A stretch of 64,000 nucleotides of DNA, taken from Streptomyces albogriseolus (GTDB taxonomy: Bacteria; Actinomycetota; Actinomycetes; Streptomycetales; Streptomycetaceae). The position numbers were made by a program, and so were the translations under genes. The DNA lies in the NCBI GenBank assembly GCA_014650475.1, contig BMVA01000002.1, positions 496,001 to 560,000 of the forward strand, read 5' to 3'. This document shows, piece by piece, positions 26,057 through 34,754 of the stretch; the first letter of the stretch is position 1, and every line of letters begins with the position of its first letter. The notes under the pieces were generated by a model that was given only the letters and a program-made list of their open reading frames with translations, was not told where the DNA came from and searched no databases.

Positions 26057-26109
26057 TGCAGGAGAAAACACCGCCACACCCTCTGGAATCACAACGAAGG
26101 AGCGCCACC

Positions 26110-26358
26110 ATGGCCGCCACTCAGGAAGAGATCGTCGCCGGTCTCGCGGAGATCGTGAACGAGATCGCCGGCATCCCGGTTGAGGACGTCCAGCTGGACA
26201 AGTCCTTCACCGACGACCTGGACGTCGACTCGCTGTCCATGGTCGAGGTCGTCGTCGCCGCCGAAGAGCGTTTCGACGTCAAGATCCCGGACGACGACGT
26301 CAAGAACCTCAAGACCGTCGGCGACGCGACCGACTACATCCTCAAGCACCAGGCCTGA
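26110..26358 (+). CDS. acpP: Acyl carrier protein
   Basis: This is an 82-residue acidic carrier protein of fatty acid synthesis. Ser41 in DDLDVDSLSMVEV is the 4'-phosphopantetheine attachment site. The four-helix pattern is standard, with the acidic recognition helix after the serine (VEVVVAAEERFDVKIPDDD). ATG at 26110 follows a perfect AAGGAG. The gene lies in the fab operon between fabH and fabF, as in other Streptomyces, where this carrier serves primary metabolism. Confidence 0.97.
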   Translation: MAATQEEIVAGLAEIVNEIAGIPVEDVQLDKSFTDDLDVDSLSMVEVVVAAEERFDVKIPDDDVKNLKTVGDATDYILKHQA

Positions 26359-26462
26359 GCACGCGCGGGGCGTGAGCCCCGCCAGGGCCGGGAGCTCCCC
26401 GGCCCCGCCACCCGGCGGTGGCGCCGTACGCATCCTCGTCAATCGTTGGAGAAAGAATTCCG

Positions 26463-27734
26463 ATGAGCTCGACCAATCGCACCGTGGTCGTCACCGGTAT
26501 CGGCGCAACCACACCGCTGGGTGGCGACGCGGCCTCTACCTGGGAGGGCCTCGTCGCCGGGCGTTCCGGCGTCAAGCACCTCACGCAGGAGTGGGCCGCC
26601 GAGCAGGCGGTCCGCATCGCGGCCCCGGTGGCCGTGGAGCCCACCGAGGTCATCCCCCGGCCGCAGGCCCGCCGGCTGGACCGCTCGGCGCAGTTCGCGC
26701 TGATCGCGGCCAAGGAGGCGTGGGCCGACGCCGGCTTCGAGGGCAAGGCCGGTGAGGACCCGACCATCGACCCCGACCGGCTGGGCGCCGTGATCGCCTC
26801 CGGCATCGGCGGCGTGACGACCCTGCTGGACCAGTACGACGTGCTGAAGGAGAAGGGCGTCCGCCGTGTCTCCCCGCACACCGTGCCCATGCTGATGCCG
26901 AACGGCCCCTCGGCGAACGTGGGCCTGGCCGTGGGCGCCCGCGCGGGCGTGCACACCCCGGTCTCGGCCTGCGCCTCGGGCGCGGAGGCCATCGGCTACG
27001 CCATCGAGATGATCCGCACCGGGCGCGCCGACGTGGTCGTCGCGGGCGGCACGGAGGCGGCGATCCACCCGCTGCCGATCGCCGCGTTCGGCAACATGAT
27101 GGCGATGTCCAAGAACAACGACGACCCCGAGGGCGCCTCGCGCCCCTACGACGTGGCCCGCGACGGCTTCGTCATGGGCGAGGGCGCGGGCGTGATCGTC
27201 CTGGAGTCCGCCGAGCACGCCGCGGCGCGCGGCGCCCGCGTCTACGCGGAGGCGGTCGGCCAGGGCATCTCGGCCGACGCGCACGACATCGTGCAGCCGG
27301 AGCCGGAGGGGCGGGGCATCTCGCACGCCCTGCAGAACCTGCTGGACCGCACGGACCTGGACCCGGCGGAGATCGTGCACGTGAACGCGCACGCGACGTC
27401 GACGCCGGCCGGTGACATCGCCGAGCTGAAGGCGCTGCGGAAGGTGTTCGGGGACGACGCGGACCACATCGCGGTGTCCGCGACGAAGTCGATGACCGGT
27501 CATCTGCTGGGCGGCGCCGGTGGTGTGGAGTCGGTGGCGACCGTGCTGGCGCTGTACCACCGGGTGGCTCCGCCGACGATCAACGTGGAGAACCTGGATC
27601 CCGAGGCCGAGGCGAACGCGGACGTGGTCCGCGGTGAGGCGCGGAAGCTGCCTGTGGACGGGCGGATCGCCGCGTTGAACGACTCGTTCGGGTTCGGTGG
27701 GCACAACGTGGTACTGGCGTTCCGGACGGTCTAG
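26463..27734 (+). CDS. fabF: Beta-ketoacyl-ACP synthase II
   Basis: FabF elongates acyl-ACP with malonyl-ACP. The 423-residue protein has the thiolase-fold Cys-His-His triad: Cys170 (TPVSACASGAEA), His310 (VNAHATSTPAGD) and His347 (TKSMTGHLLGGAGG). A GGAGAAAG ribosome site precedes the ATG at 26463 by nine bases. It is the last gene of the fab operon; a hairpin follows at 27756. FabG, FabA/Z and FabI are not in this cluster, so the reductive steps are encoded elsewhere. Confidence 0.97.
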   Translation: MSSTNRTVVVTGIGATTPLGGDAASTWEGLVAGRSGVKHLTQEWAAEQAVRIAAPVAVEPTEVIPRPQARRLDRSAQFALIAAKEAWADAGFEGKAGEDPTIDPDRLGAVIASGIGGVTTLLDQYDVLKEKGVRRVSPHTVPMLMPNGPSANVGLAVGARAGVHTPVSACASGAEAIGYAIEMIRTGRADVVVAGGTEAAIHPLPIAAFGNMMAMSKNNDDPEGASRPYDVARDGFVMGEGAGVIVLESAEHAAARGARVYAEAVGQGISADAHDIVQPEPEGRGISHALQNLLDRTDLDPAEIVHVNAHATSTPAGDIAELKALRKVFGDDADHIAVSATKSMTGHLLGGAGGVESVATVLALYHRVAPPTINVENLDPEAEANADVVRGEARKLPVDGRIAALNDSFGFGGHNVVLAFRTV

Positions 27735-27755
27735 TCGCCCGGGGCGGTTTCTGGA

Positions 27756-27786
27756 AGGGGTTCACCTCTGGGAGGTGGGCCCCTTT
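27756..27786. terminator. Terminator between fabF and the DUF3145 gene
   Basis: AAGGGGTTCACCTC (27756-27769) pairs with GAGGTGGGCCCCTT (27773-27786); the two central T positions pair with G as wobbles in RNA. It lies 21 bases after the fabF stop, between convergent genes. Confidence 0.7.
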
Positions 27787-27835
27787 CCCGTTGTGGGGGT
27801 CGAGCGCGCAGTTCCCCGCGCCTCTTGCGGGGCGC

Positions 27836-28330
27836 TCAGACCACCTGGTGGAGCCAGCGGACCGGGGCGCCTTCGCCTGCGTAGCGGAAGGGTTCGAGTT
27901 CGTCGTCCCAGGGCTTGCCGAGGAGTCTGGCGATCTCCGACTCCAGGTCGGTGTCCTCGGTGCGGGAGCGGACCAGGGCGGCGCGCAGGCGGTCCTCCGG
28001 GATGAGGATGTCGCCGTGGATGCCGGTGACGGCGTGGAAGATGCCGAGGTCGGGGGTGCAGCTGTAGCGCTCGCCCTCGGCGGTGGGGCACGGCTCGGAG
28101 GTGACCTCGAAGCGCAGCATCTGCCATCCGCGCAGCGCGGAGGCGAGCTTGGAGGCGGTGCCGGCCTGACCCTGCCAGGAGAACTCCGAGCGCCAGGTGC
28201 CGGGGGCGGCCGGCTGGCGGATCCAGTCCAGGCTGACGCGCGTGCCGAGCACCCCGGCGACGGCCCACTCGACGTGCGGGCACAGCGCGCGCGGCGCGGA
28301 GTGCACGTACAGAACTCCACGAGTCGTCAC
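27836..28330 (-). CDS. DUF3145 family protein, function unknown
   Basis: This 164-residue cytosolic protein starts with GTG at 28330, six bases after GGAGG. It begins MTTRGVLYVHSAPRALCPHV and contains WRSEFSWQGQAGTASKLAS and FHAVTGIHGDILIPEDRLRA, the DUF3145 pattern found next to fabF in many actinobacteria. The recurrent placement behind the fatty acid operon suggests a link to lipid metabolism, but no activity is known. A gap of 274 bases separates it from the divergent SGNH gene. Confidence 0.88.
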   Translation of the reverse strand: MTTRGVLYVHSAPRALCPHVEWAVAGVLGTRVSLDWIRQPAAPGTWRSEFSWQGQAGTASKLASALRGWQMLRFEVTSEPCPTAEGERYSCTPDLGIFHAVTGIHGDILIPEDRLRAALVRSRTEDTDLESEIARLLGKPWDDELEPFRYAGEGAPVRWLHQVV

Positions 28331-28604
28331 CGGAACCTCCGGGCTGAGCGGGTCGTCTTCGGTCGGGCGGAACGGTCACGGCCCGGCGGACCGCGTTGAG
28401 GGCGAGGCTACCGTGCGACGGCGCAAGGAGTGTGACGTACCGTCCGTCCCGGCGGCGGGAAAGTCGTGCCTTTCACCCGGCAGGACGTCTGTGCGGGTGC
28501 CCGGGTTCATTCCGGGCGGGCCCCTCGGAGAAGCGGGAACTCCCGTGCGTTGTTATGGGTTGGGGGACGGCACGGACGTGGTGGGACGCTCGGGGAGGTG
28601 GCGG

Positions 28605-29504
28605 ATGGCGCACGCGACGCGGAGGCGGGGACGCCGTGCGCGGGCCGTGCTCGCCGCGGTGGCGGCCGTCGCGTTCGGCGTGGCGGGCTGTGACGCGGGC
28701 GGCGGGGACGAGCCCGACGCGGCCGGCTCCAGGACGCCTTCCCCCAGGCCGACGCCGCTGTGGGACACCCGTCCGGACTCGGTGGCCGCGGTGGGCGACT
28801 CCATCACCCGGGGGTTCGACGCCTGCGCGGTGCTGACGGACTGTCCGGAGGTGTCGTGGGCGACGGGTGACAGCGAGGCGGTCGACAGTCTGGCCGTACG
28901 GCTGCTGGGGCGGGCCGGGGCGGCCGGGCGGAGCTGGAACTACGCGGCGACCGGCGCCCGGATGGAGGACCTGCCGGGACAGATGGCCCGGGCGGTGCGG
29001 CGGCAGCCGGAGCTGGTGGCGGTGATGGCGGGGGCGAACGACGCCTGCCGGGAGAGCGTGGCGGCGATGACGCCGGTGGAGGAGTTCCGCGCGGACTTCG
29101 AGGCGGCGCTGCGCACCCTGCGCGAGGCGCTGCCGAGGACGCAGGTGTACGTGGCGAGCGTGCCGGACCTGAAGCGGCTGTGGTCGCAGGGGCGGACCAG
29201 CGCGCTGGGCAAGGAGATCTGGAAGCTGGGCATCTGCCCGTCGATGCTGGGCGACGCGGACGCGATGGACACGGCGGCGGTCGAGCGGCGGGCGACGGTC
29301 CAGCAGCGCGTGGAGGACTACAACGAGGTGCTGCGCGAGGTGTGCGCGAAGGACCGCCGCTGCCGCACCGACGGCGGCGAGGTGTACGCGTACCGGTTCG
29401 GCACCGCGCAGCTGAGCCGCTGGGACTGGTTCCACCCCAGCGTCGACGGACAGGCCAAGCTCGCCGAGATCGCCTACCGTACGGTCACGGCGCCGGGCCC
29501 GTGA
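28605..29504 (+). CDS. SGNH/GDSL-family hydrolase, predicted lipoprotein
   Basis: This 299-residue extracytoplasmic esterase has a very basic start ([10 protein letters not shown]) followed by a hydrophobic stretch ending in the lipobox VAGC (Cys29), so it is probably lipid-anchored. The SGNH blocks are present: VGDSITRGFDAC (Ser66), TGAR, MAGANDAC (Asn145) and WDWFHPS (Asp274 and His277). Additional cysteines (FDACAVLTDCPE, DACRE, LGICPS, EVCAKDRRC) suggest disulfides, fitting an exported enzyme. ATG 28605 has GGGAGG eight bases before it. The substrate could be a polysaccharide acetyl ester or a lipid. The reading frame continues open far upstream without a signal of coding. Confidence 0.87.
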   Translation: MAHATRRRGRRARAVLAAVAAVAFGVAGCDAGGGDEPDAAGSRTPSPRPTPLWDTRPDSVAAVGDSITRGFDACAVLTDCPEVSWATGDSEAVDSLAVRLLGRAGAAGRSWNYAATGARMEDLPGQMARAVRRQPELVAVMAGANDACRESVAAMTPVEEFRADFEAALRTLREALPRTQVYVASVPDLKRLWSQGRTSALGKEIWKLGICPSMLGDADAMDTAAVERRATVQQRVEDYNEVLREVCAKDRRCRTDGGEVYAYRFGTAQLSRWDWFHPSVDGQAKLAEIAYRTVTAPGP

Positions 29505-29519
29505 CCTATTGTTTCGCAC

Positions 29520-30491
29520 ATGAACGAACTCATCGGCACACTTTCCGACGGCACGCCGGTGCACCGGTGGACCCTGCAGCGGGCGGGCGTACGGGTACGG
29601 ATCCTGTCGTACGGCGGGATCGTGCAGGACGTCGAGGCGCCGGACCGGGACGGGCGGCCCGGGAACGTGGTGCTGGGGTTCGACGGTCTGGACGGCTATC
29701 TCGCGCACCCGGAGCCCTTCCTGGGCGCCCTCATCGGCCGGTACGCCAACCGGATCGGCGGCGCCCGCTTCACCCTGGACGGCGTGGAGCACGTCCTCGC
29801 GCCCAACGACGGGCCGAACTCGCTGCACGGCGGTGAGCGGGGCTTCGACAAGCGCGTCTGGGACGTCACCGAGGTGGCGCACGGGCTGCGGCTGTCGCTG
29901 GTCGCCGAGGACGGCGAGGAGGGCTTCCCTGGGCGGCTGGAGGTCACGGTGACCTACACGCTGGACGAGCGGGGCGCGCTGCACATCGCGTACGAGGCGG
30001 TGACGGACGCCCCGACGCATGTGAACCTGACGAACCACACGTACTGGAACCTGGCCGGTTCCGGCACCGCGGGCGGGCACGAGCTGCGGGTGACCGCGTC
30101 CCGCCGGACGCCGTCGGGTCCGGATCTGATCCCGGCCGGCGAGCTCGCGGACGTCTCCGGCACCCGGTACGACTTCCGCGAGGCGCGCAAGGCGGGCGGC
30201 GGTTACGACGACAACTTCGTGCTGGACAAGGGGGTGACGGCGGCGCCCGAGGAGGTGGCCGAGCTGTACGACCCCGCGTCGGGCCGGGTGCTGACGGTGG
30301 CCACCACGGAGCCGGGCATCCAGGTGTACACCGCGGACCACATCGGGGAGCCGTTCGAGCCGGGCGCGGGCATCGCGCTGGAGACGCAGCACTTCCCGGA
30401 CTCGCCGAACCGTCCGGAGTTCCCGAGCACGGTGCTGCGGCCGGGCGAGGTGTTCCGCTCCGAGACGGTGTACGGCTTCTCGGCGCGGTAG
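29520..30491 (+). CDS. galM: Aldose 1-epimerase (mutarotase), cytosolic
   Basis: This 323-residue galactose mutarotase homologue interconverts alpha- and beta-anomers of aldohexoses. Family residues are present: the NxLHGG block (NDGPNSLHGGERGFDKRVW), His in LTNHTYWNLAG and the catalytic Glu in ALETQHFPDSPN. No signal peptide is seen, unlike the second copy at 45750. ATG 29520 has no ribosome site; TATTGT (29507-29512) lies seven bases before it, so the gene is probably leaderless and has its own promoter overlapping the end of the SGNH gene. A terminator follows at 30540. Confidence 0.94.
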   Translation: MNELIGTLSDGTPVHRWTLQRAGVRVRILSYGGIVQDVEAPDRDGRPGNVVLGFDGLDGYLAHPEPFLGALIGRYANRIGGARFTLDGVEHVLAPNDGPNSLHGGERGFDKRVWDVTEVAHGLRLSLVAEDGEEGFPGRLEVTVTYTLDERGALHIAYEAVTDAPTHVNLTNHTYWNLAGSGTAGGHELRVTASRRTPSGPDLIPAGELADVSGTRYDFREARKAGGGYDDNFVLDKGVTAAPEEVAELYDPASGRVLTVATTEPGIQVYTADHIGEPFEPGAGIALETQHFPDSPNRPEFPSTVLRPGEVFRSETVYGFSAR

Positions 30492-30805
30492 CGGACGGGT
30501 CCCGCGCGGGACCCGGACCCGCCGGTCCGGACACACATGAGCCCCGGTCCGGGGTCAGGGTCCCGGGCCGGGGCTGTACATGGGGTACCCCGCCGGGACC
30601 CGACGTTAACCGCTGACCCGCTCCGGCGGCCGGCGATCCGGTCCGCGGGAGGAATCCCGTACCAACCCTTCACATTCGGCCACGGGGCCTTCCCGCGCCG
30701 GTCGGACGGTGTCCTTCGCACCGTGGTGGGGTCCCTGCCGGTCACGCGATACTGCGGGCTTCCGGCATCCACCCGTACCCCACGACGACGGAAGGCCCTC
30801 CTCCT
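30492..30805 (+). other. Intergenic region with two strong dyads upstream of the peptidase-like gene
   Basis: This 314-base gap has no gene. It begins with a perfect palindrome GGGTCCCGC/GCGGGACCC at 30497-30514, followed by a terminator hairpin at 30540-30575. The remaining 230 bases lead up to the GTG at 30806, which has GGAAGG as ribosome site; no clear -35/-10 pair was found. Confidence 0.5.
30540..30575 (+). terminator. Terminator after galM
   Basis: A 14-base-pair stem (30540-30553 with 30562-30575), with one G-U pair and an 8-base loop, lies 49 bases after the galM stop. Confidence 0.78.
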
Positions 30806-32053
30806 GTGATCTCACCCCGTGTACGCATCGGTGTGCTCGGTCTGGCCCTGCTGACCGCCCTGTCCGCCCCCGCCACCGCCACGGCCGCCGGCCCGGTGGC
30901 CCCCGGTTCCGCCGCGCCGCCCACCGTCGAAAAGCTGCGCCTCGACCAGGCCGCGCCTCGGGAGATACTCCGCCGCTCCGGCTTCGACACGGTCGCGCCC
31001 GCCTTCGCCCGCGCCCTGGACCGGGCCCGCTCCTACGCTCAGGCGCGGCGGGTCGTCGAGCGGCACGGTTCCGCGCTGTGGCGCGGAGCGGTCGACCGGG
31101 CGCAGGGCCGGGGCCCGGCGGGCGGCGACCTGAGCCGGGACGACGACCGGCCGCTGTACTGGGCGCGGCTCGGCATGGCGCGTGAACTGCGCGGCTGGGA
31201 GCCCCGGTTCGGGCTGGACGAGGCGCGGCGGGCGAAGCTGCTCGACACGCTGGAGCGGACCTCGCGCGGGCAGACCTCCGTCCTCCCCCGCCGCACGGGC
31301 CTGAAGCGGGTGCTGGTGACCGGCTTCGACCCGTTCACGCTGGACCGGGACATCCGCATCTCCAACCCCTCGGGCGCCGTCGCGCTGGCCCTGGACGGCA
31401 CGGTGATCGAGACGGCGAGCGGCCCGGCGCGCGTCGAGACGGTCGTGTTCCCGGTGCGCTGGCGGGACTTCACCGACGGGACGGTGGAGCGGGCGCTGCG
31501 GCCGCACCTGCCGGAGACCGACCTGTTCGCCACGGTCAGTCAGGGCCGGGTGGGCCGCGTCGACGTCGAGCGGACGAACGGCGCCTGGCGGGGCGGCTTC
31601 GGGGACAACGAGAACACCGGCACCCCGGAGATCGTGCCGGTGTCCGACCCCGCCTCGCAGCCGCAGTGGACGTCGACGACGCTGCCGTACGCGGCGATCG
31701 TGGCGGCGGAGACCGGGCGGTTCCCGGTGTACGACAACACCGGCGTGACGGAGATCCCGGCGGGTGGCACGGTGCCGGTCGTCCGGCCGGACGGGCCGAC
31801 GCCCGGCTCGACGGCGCGGGCCGGGGGCGGCGGCGACTACCTGTCCAACGAGATCGCGTACCGGGCGACGCTGCTGCGCGACCGCCTCGGGCTGCACGAC
31901 TCGCTGCCGGGCGGTCATGTGCACACGCCGGTGCTGGAGTTCGGGGCGGGCAACAGCACGGAGGTCACCGACCCGCAGTTCGTGCGGAACCGGCTGGACA
32001 TCGTCGCCCAGGTGCGCTCGATCGTGGCCGTCGCGGTCGGTGCGGCGTCCTGA
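30806..32053 (+). CDS. Secreted pyroglutamyl-peptidase-I-like protein lacking the catalytic cysteine
   Basis: This 415-residue protein has a signal peptide (VLGLALLTALSAPATATAAG, cut near residue 28), a helical extension of about 130 residues and a C15-peptidase-like domain from residue 165 (RVLVTGFDPFTLDRDIRISN). The family catalytic set is Glu-Cys-His. Glu255 (VDVERTNG) and a C-terminal His (H373 in HVHTPVLE) align, but the position of the catalytic Cys (C-N in authentic enzymes) reads Ser347-Asn in DYLSNEIA. The protein has no cysteine at all. It may therefore be a serine variant or a non-catalytic binding protein. Start GTG 30806 follows GGAAGG. This alignment is by eye. Confidence 0.78.
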   Translation: MISPRVRIGVLGLALLTALSAPATATAAGPVAPGSAAPPTVEKLRLDQAAPREILRRSGFDTVAPAFARALDRARSYAQARRVVERHGSALWRGAVDRAQGRGPAGGDLSRDDDRPLYWARLGMARELRGWEPRFGLDEARRAKLLDTLERTSRGQTSVLPRRTGLKRVLVTGFDPFTLDRDIRISNPSGAVALALDGTVIETASGPARVETVVFPVRWRDFTDGTVERALRPHLPETDLFATVSQGRVGRVDVERTNGAWRGGFGDNENTGTPEIVPVSDPASQPQWTSTTLPYAAIVAAETGRFPVYDNTGVTEIPAGGTVPVVRPDGPTPGSTARAGGGGDYLSNEIAYRATLLRDRLGLHDSLPGGHVHTPVLEFGAGNSTEVTDPQFVRNRLDIVAQVRSIVAVAVGAAS

Positions 32054-32060
32054 CCTCCGT

Positions 32061-32083
32061 TCCCGGGGGCTCCGCCCCCGGGA
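32061..32083. terminator. Terminator between the peptidase-like and EI24 genes
   Basis: TCCCGGGGGC-TCC-GCCCCCGGGA forms a perfect 10-base-pair stem, eight bases after the stop codon at 32053, between convergent genes. Confidence 0.82.
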
Positions 32084-32111
32084 CCCCCGGTTCACGCGGT
32101 TCCCCGCGTCC

Positions 32112-32906
32112 CTAGGGGATGTGGACGCCCTGCTGCTTCGCGGCCCCGTCGCCTTCCTCGGTCTCCTCGCCCATCAGGTCGCGTGCCATGAGGGTGGCGC
32201 CGGCGACCGCGCCGGGCATCAGGAACACCGCGACGAACGGCACGAGGAACGCCAGCGCGAGGGGCGTGCCGAAGCCCCAGACGAGCGTCTTGCGGGAGCG
32301 CAGCAGCGCCAGCCGGTCACGCACCTCGACGCCGCGCCGCTGGAGGGCGACGGCGGTCAGCTCCTCGGTGAGGAAGAAGCCGGTGACGAGGAATCCGATC
32401 ACCGGGACGACGGTCTGCCCGGCCACGGGAACGAACCCGAGCGCGAACAGCAGCACCGCCCACACGGCGGCCCGCAGGACGATGCGCAGGCTGTCGCGGG
32501 CGGAGATCCACAGCTCCCGCCACAGCGGCAGGCGGGACTCGGGCGCGGTGCCGTCGGGCGAGACGTCCCGGTCGACCTTCTCGGAGAGGCTTTCGTAGAA
32601 CGGCTGCCCGATGAGCAGGGTCATCGCGGTGAAGGTGAGCACGCTCAGCAGCAGGGCGAGCGCGAACAGCACGGCGGTGAGGAAGCCGCGGAAGAGGCCC
32701 GCCCAGGGGTCGGCCCAGTCGTCGGCGAACGGCGTCGCCCAGCCGACGAGGTCCGCGCCCCACAGGGCGAGCGCGACCAGGGTGGCCGCGTACAGCACCA
32801 GGGTGATCAGGCCGGGCAGCAGCCCGAAGCCGTACTGCCTGCCGTGCCGGCCGACCCACCGCTGGCCCTTCAACAAGTACCGGAAACCCGCCCCGAGATC
32901 GCGCAT
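32112..32906 (-). CDS. EI24/CysZ-like membrane protein
   Basis: This 264-residue integral membrane protein starts MRDLGAGFRYLLKGQRWV. Four to six hydrophobic segments are visible: FGLLPGLITLVLYAATLVAL (about 27-46), GFLTAVLFALALLLSVLTF (about 73-92), WAVLLFALGFVPVAGQTVVP (about 148-167), VIGFLVTGFFLTEEL (about 168-182) and ALAFLVPFVAVFLMP (about 218-233). The GQPFYESLSEKVDRD loop and the arrangement fit the EI24/CysZ family, some members of which transport sulfate. No transport activity is proven for Streptomyces members. The ATG at 32906 has no ribosome site; TACAGT lies six bases before it, so the mRNA may be leaderless. Confidence 0.85.
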   Translation of the reverse strand: MRDLGAGFRYLLKGQRWVGRHGRQYGFGLLPGLITLVLYAATLVALALWGADLVGWATPFADDWADPWAGLFRGFLTAVLFALALLLSVLTFTAMTLLIGQPFYESLSEKVDRDVSPDGTAPESRLPLWRELWISARDSLRIVLRAAVWAVLLFALGFVPVAGQTVVPVIGFLVTGFFLTEELTAVALQRRGVEVRDRLALLRSRKTLVWGFGTPLALAFLVPFVAVFLMPGAVAGATLMARDLMGEETEEGDGAAKQQGVHIP

Positions 32907-33032
32907 GGGAGGACTGTAGCCGGAGCCCGGACGGGTGACGGGCGGGGGCCGCACCCCACGTCCAAGGGTGCGGCCCCCGCCGTACGCAACGACACCGGCC
33001 GGGCGGGCGTCACGGCCGTCCCGGCCCGGATG

Positions 33033-34631
33033 TCACCGGGCGGGGGCGGCCTCGGCGGCCTCCTCCTCGTCCGGGGCGGGGCGGTGCGAGCCGTCCGGTC
33101 CGCGCAGGGCGACGAGGACCAGCAGGACGGTCATGACGGCGACGCCCGCCCACATGGCCCGCTGCCAGCCGTCGACGAAGGACTCCTGGGCGGCGTGCAC
33201 CAGGTCCCGGGCGTGTCCGCCGGTGCTCGGGGCCACCTCGACGGCGTTGGCGACTCCCTCCCGCGCGGTGTCCGCGGCCTCCCGGGGGATGCCGTCGAGC
33301 CGGTCGTCGACGGCGGCCCGGTATCCGCCGGCCACGAGCGCGCCGAGCAGGGCCACACCCAGGGCCGTGCCGAACTCCCGGGTGATGTCGTTGAGGGCCG
33401 AGGCGACGCCCTGCCGGTCGCGGGGCAGGGAGGAGGTGATCGCCTCGGTGGAGGGCGTCATCGACAGGCCCATGCCCGCGCCCATGGCGAGGGTGCCGGG
33501 CAGCACGGACAGGTAGCCGCCGTCGACGGAGACGAACAGGGCCATCAGTGTGAGGCCGAGGGCGGACAGGGCGATGCCCGCCGTCATGGTGGACCGCGCG
33601 CCGATCGCGGCGGCCGCCCTGGGGGCCAGCCCGGACGTCACCATCATGGTGACGGCCATGGGCATCATCGCCGCCGTGGACAGCAGGCCCGACCAGCCCA
33701 GCACGGCCTGGAAGAACGGGAACAGCACGACGGCGACACCGGCCTGGACCCCGAACACGACGAGCAGGGTGAGGGAGCCGCCGGCCAGACCGCGCTCGCG
33801 GAAGAGGCGTACGTCCAGCAGCGAGGCGTCACGTCGGCGCAGCTCCCAGGCCACGAAGGCGACGGCCGCGGCCAGTCCTGCGGCGAGGCCGGTGAGCGTC
33901 CGGGGGGCGGTCCAGCCGCGCTCGGGGCCTTCCTGGAGGACGAAGATCAGGCCGACGACGGCGACGGCGGACAGCAGCGCGCCTCCCGTGTCGAAGGAGG
34001 AGGCGGGGCGTTCGCGGGAGTCGGGCACCGACGTCACGGTCGTCACCAGCGCCACGGCCGCCAGCGCCACGGGCAGCGCGAAGAGCCACCGCCAGTCCGC
34101 GACGTCCACGAGGAGCGCGGAGAGGAACATCCCGAGGATGCCGCCGCCTCCGGCCACCCCGGTCCACACGCCGATCGCCTTGCCGCGTTCCTCCTCGGGG
34201 AACGTGGAGGTGATCACGGCCAGCGTGATCGGCATGATCATGGCGGCGCCGGCGCCCGCGGCCACCCGGGCGCCGATCATCACGGCGGCCGACGGAGCGA
34301 ACGCCGCCACCACACCGGCCGCGCCGAAGAGGACCAGCCCCGCGATCAGCACCGGCTTGCGGCCCAGGCGGTCGCCGACCGCGCCGAGCGGCAGGAGCAG
34401 GGCGGCCAGGGTGAGGGTGTAGACGTTGACGATCCACAGGACGGTCGTCTGGGAGGCGCCCCACTCGACGGCCATGTGGGTCTGGGCGACGTTCAGGCCG
34501 GACACCGACGCGACGACGGCCATCAGCGCGATCGACACGGCGGTCAGGACCGCGCGCAGTCGTCGCGCGTCCGGCGTTCCGGTGCCGCTCGGTGGCGCGT
34601 CCGCCGCCCGGAAGGGCTGGTCGCTGCTCAT
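33033..34631 (-). CDS. MFS drug exporter, DHA2 family
   Basis: This 532-residue 14-TM transporter resembles the Mmr/LfrA branch of drug:H+ antiporters. Visible motifs: motif A in LGAVGDRLGRKPVLIAG, the DHA2 start IALMAVVASVSGLNVAQTHM and motif C in GVAGGGGILGMFLS. The acidic tail DEEEAAEAAPAR is cytosolic. ATG at 34631 follows GGAGGAG. It is divergent from an XRE-cupin regulator at 34782 with about 150 bases between them, which likely controls it. It is unrelated in detail to the exporter at 6596, although both are DHA2. The exported compound is unknown. Confidence 0.92.
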   Translation of the reverse strand: MSSDQPFRAADAPPSGTGTPDARRLRAVLTAVSIALMAVVASVSGLNVAQTHMAVEWGASQTTVLWIVNVYTLTLAALLLPLGAVGDRLGRKPVLIAGLVLFGAAGVVAAFAPSAAVMIGARVAAGAGAAMIMPITLAVITSTFPEEERGKAIGVWTGVAGGGGILGMFLSALLVDVADWRWLFALPVALAAVALVTTVTSVPDSRERPASSFDTGGALLSAVAVVGLIFVLQEGPERGWTAPRTLTGLAAGLAAAVAFVAWELRRRDASLLDVRLFRERGLAGGSLTLLVVFGVQAGVAVVLFPFFQAVLGWSGLLSTAAMMPMAVTMMVTSGLAPRAAAAIGARSTMTAGIALSALGLTLMALFVSVDGGYLSVLPGTLAMGAGMGLSMTPSTEAITSSLPRDRQGVASALNDITREFGTALGVALLGALVAGGYRAAVDDRLDGIPREAADTAREGVANAVEVAPSTGGHARDLVHAAQESFVDGWQRAMWAGVAVMTVLLVLVALRGPDGSHRPAPDEEEAAEAAPAR

Positions 34632-34754
34632 GTTCTCCTCCGGGAAAGGGCATGCGGGATCGGCGCCGGAGCAGGGCCGGCCGCCGAAGGGGGACGACGC
34701 GGGGCGGCGGACGCGCGGACCGCCGCCCCGCTCCGCCCCGACGCTAAGCCCGTA

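Noticed and set aside
28197-28604. N-terminal extension of the SGNH protein
   Set aside because: Overlaps the DUF3145 gene, lacks a domain, and would bury the lipoprotein signal. ATG 28605 has a good ribosome site.
30537-30809. Possible 90-residue gene upstream of the peptidase-like gene
   Set aside because: It runs through the terminator hairpin, has no ribosome site and ends over the next start.
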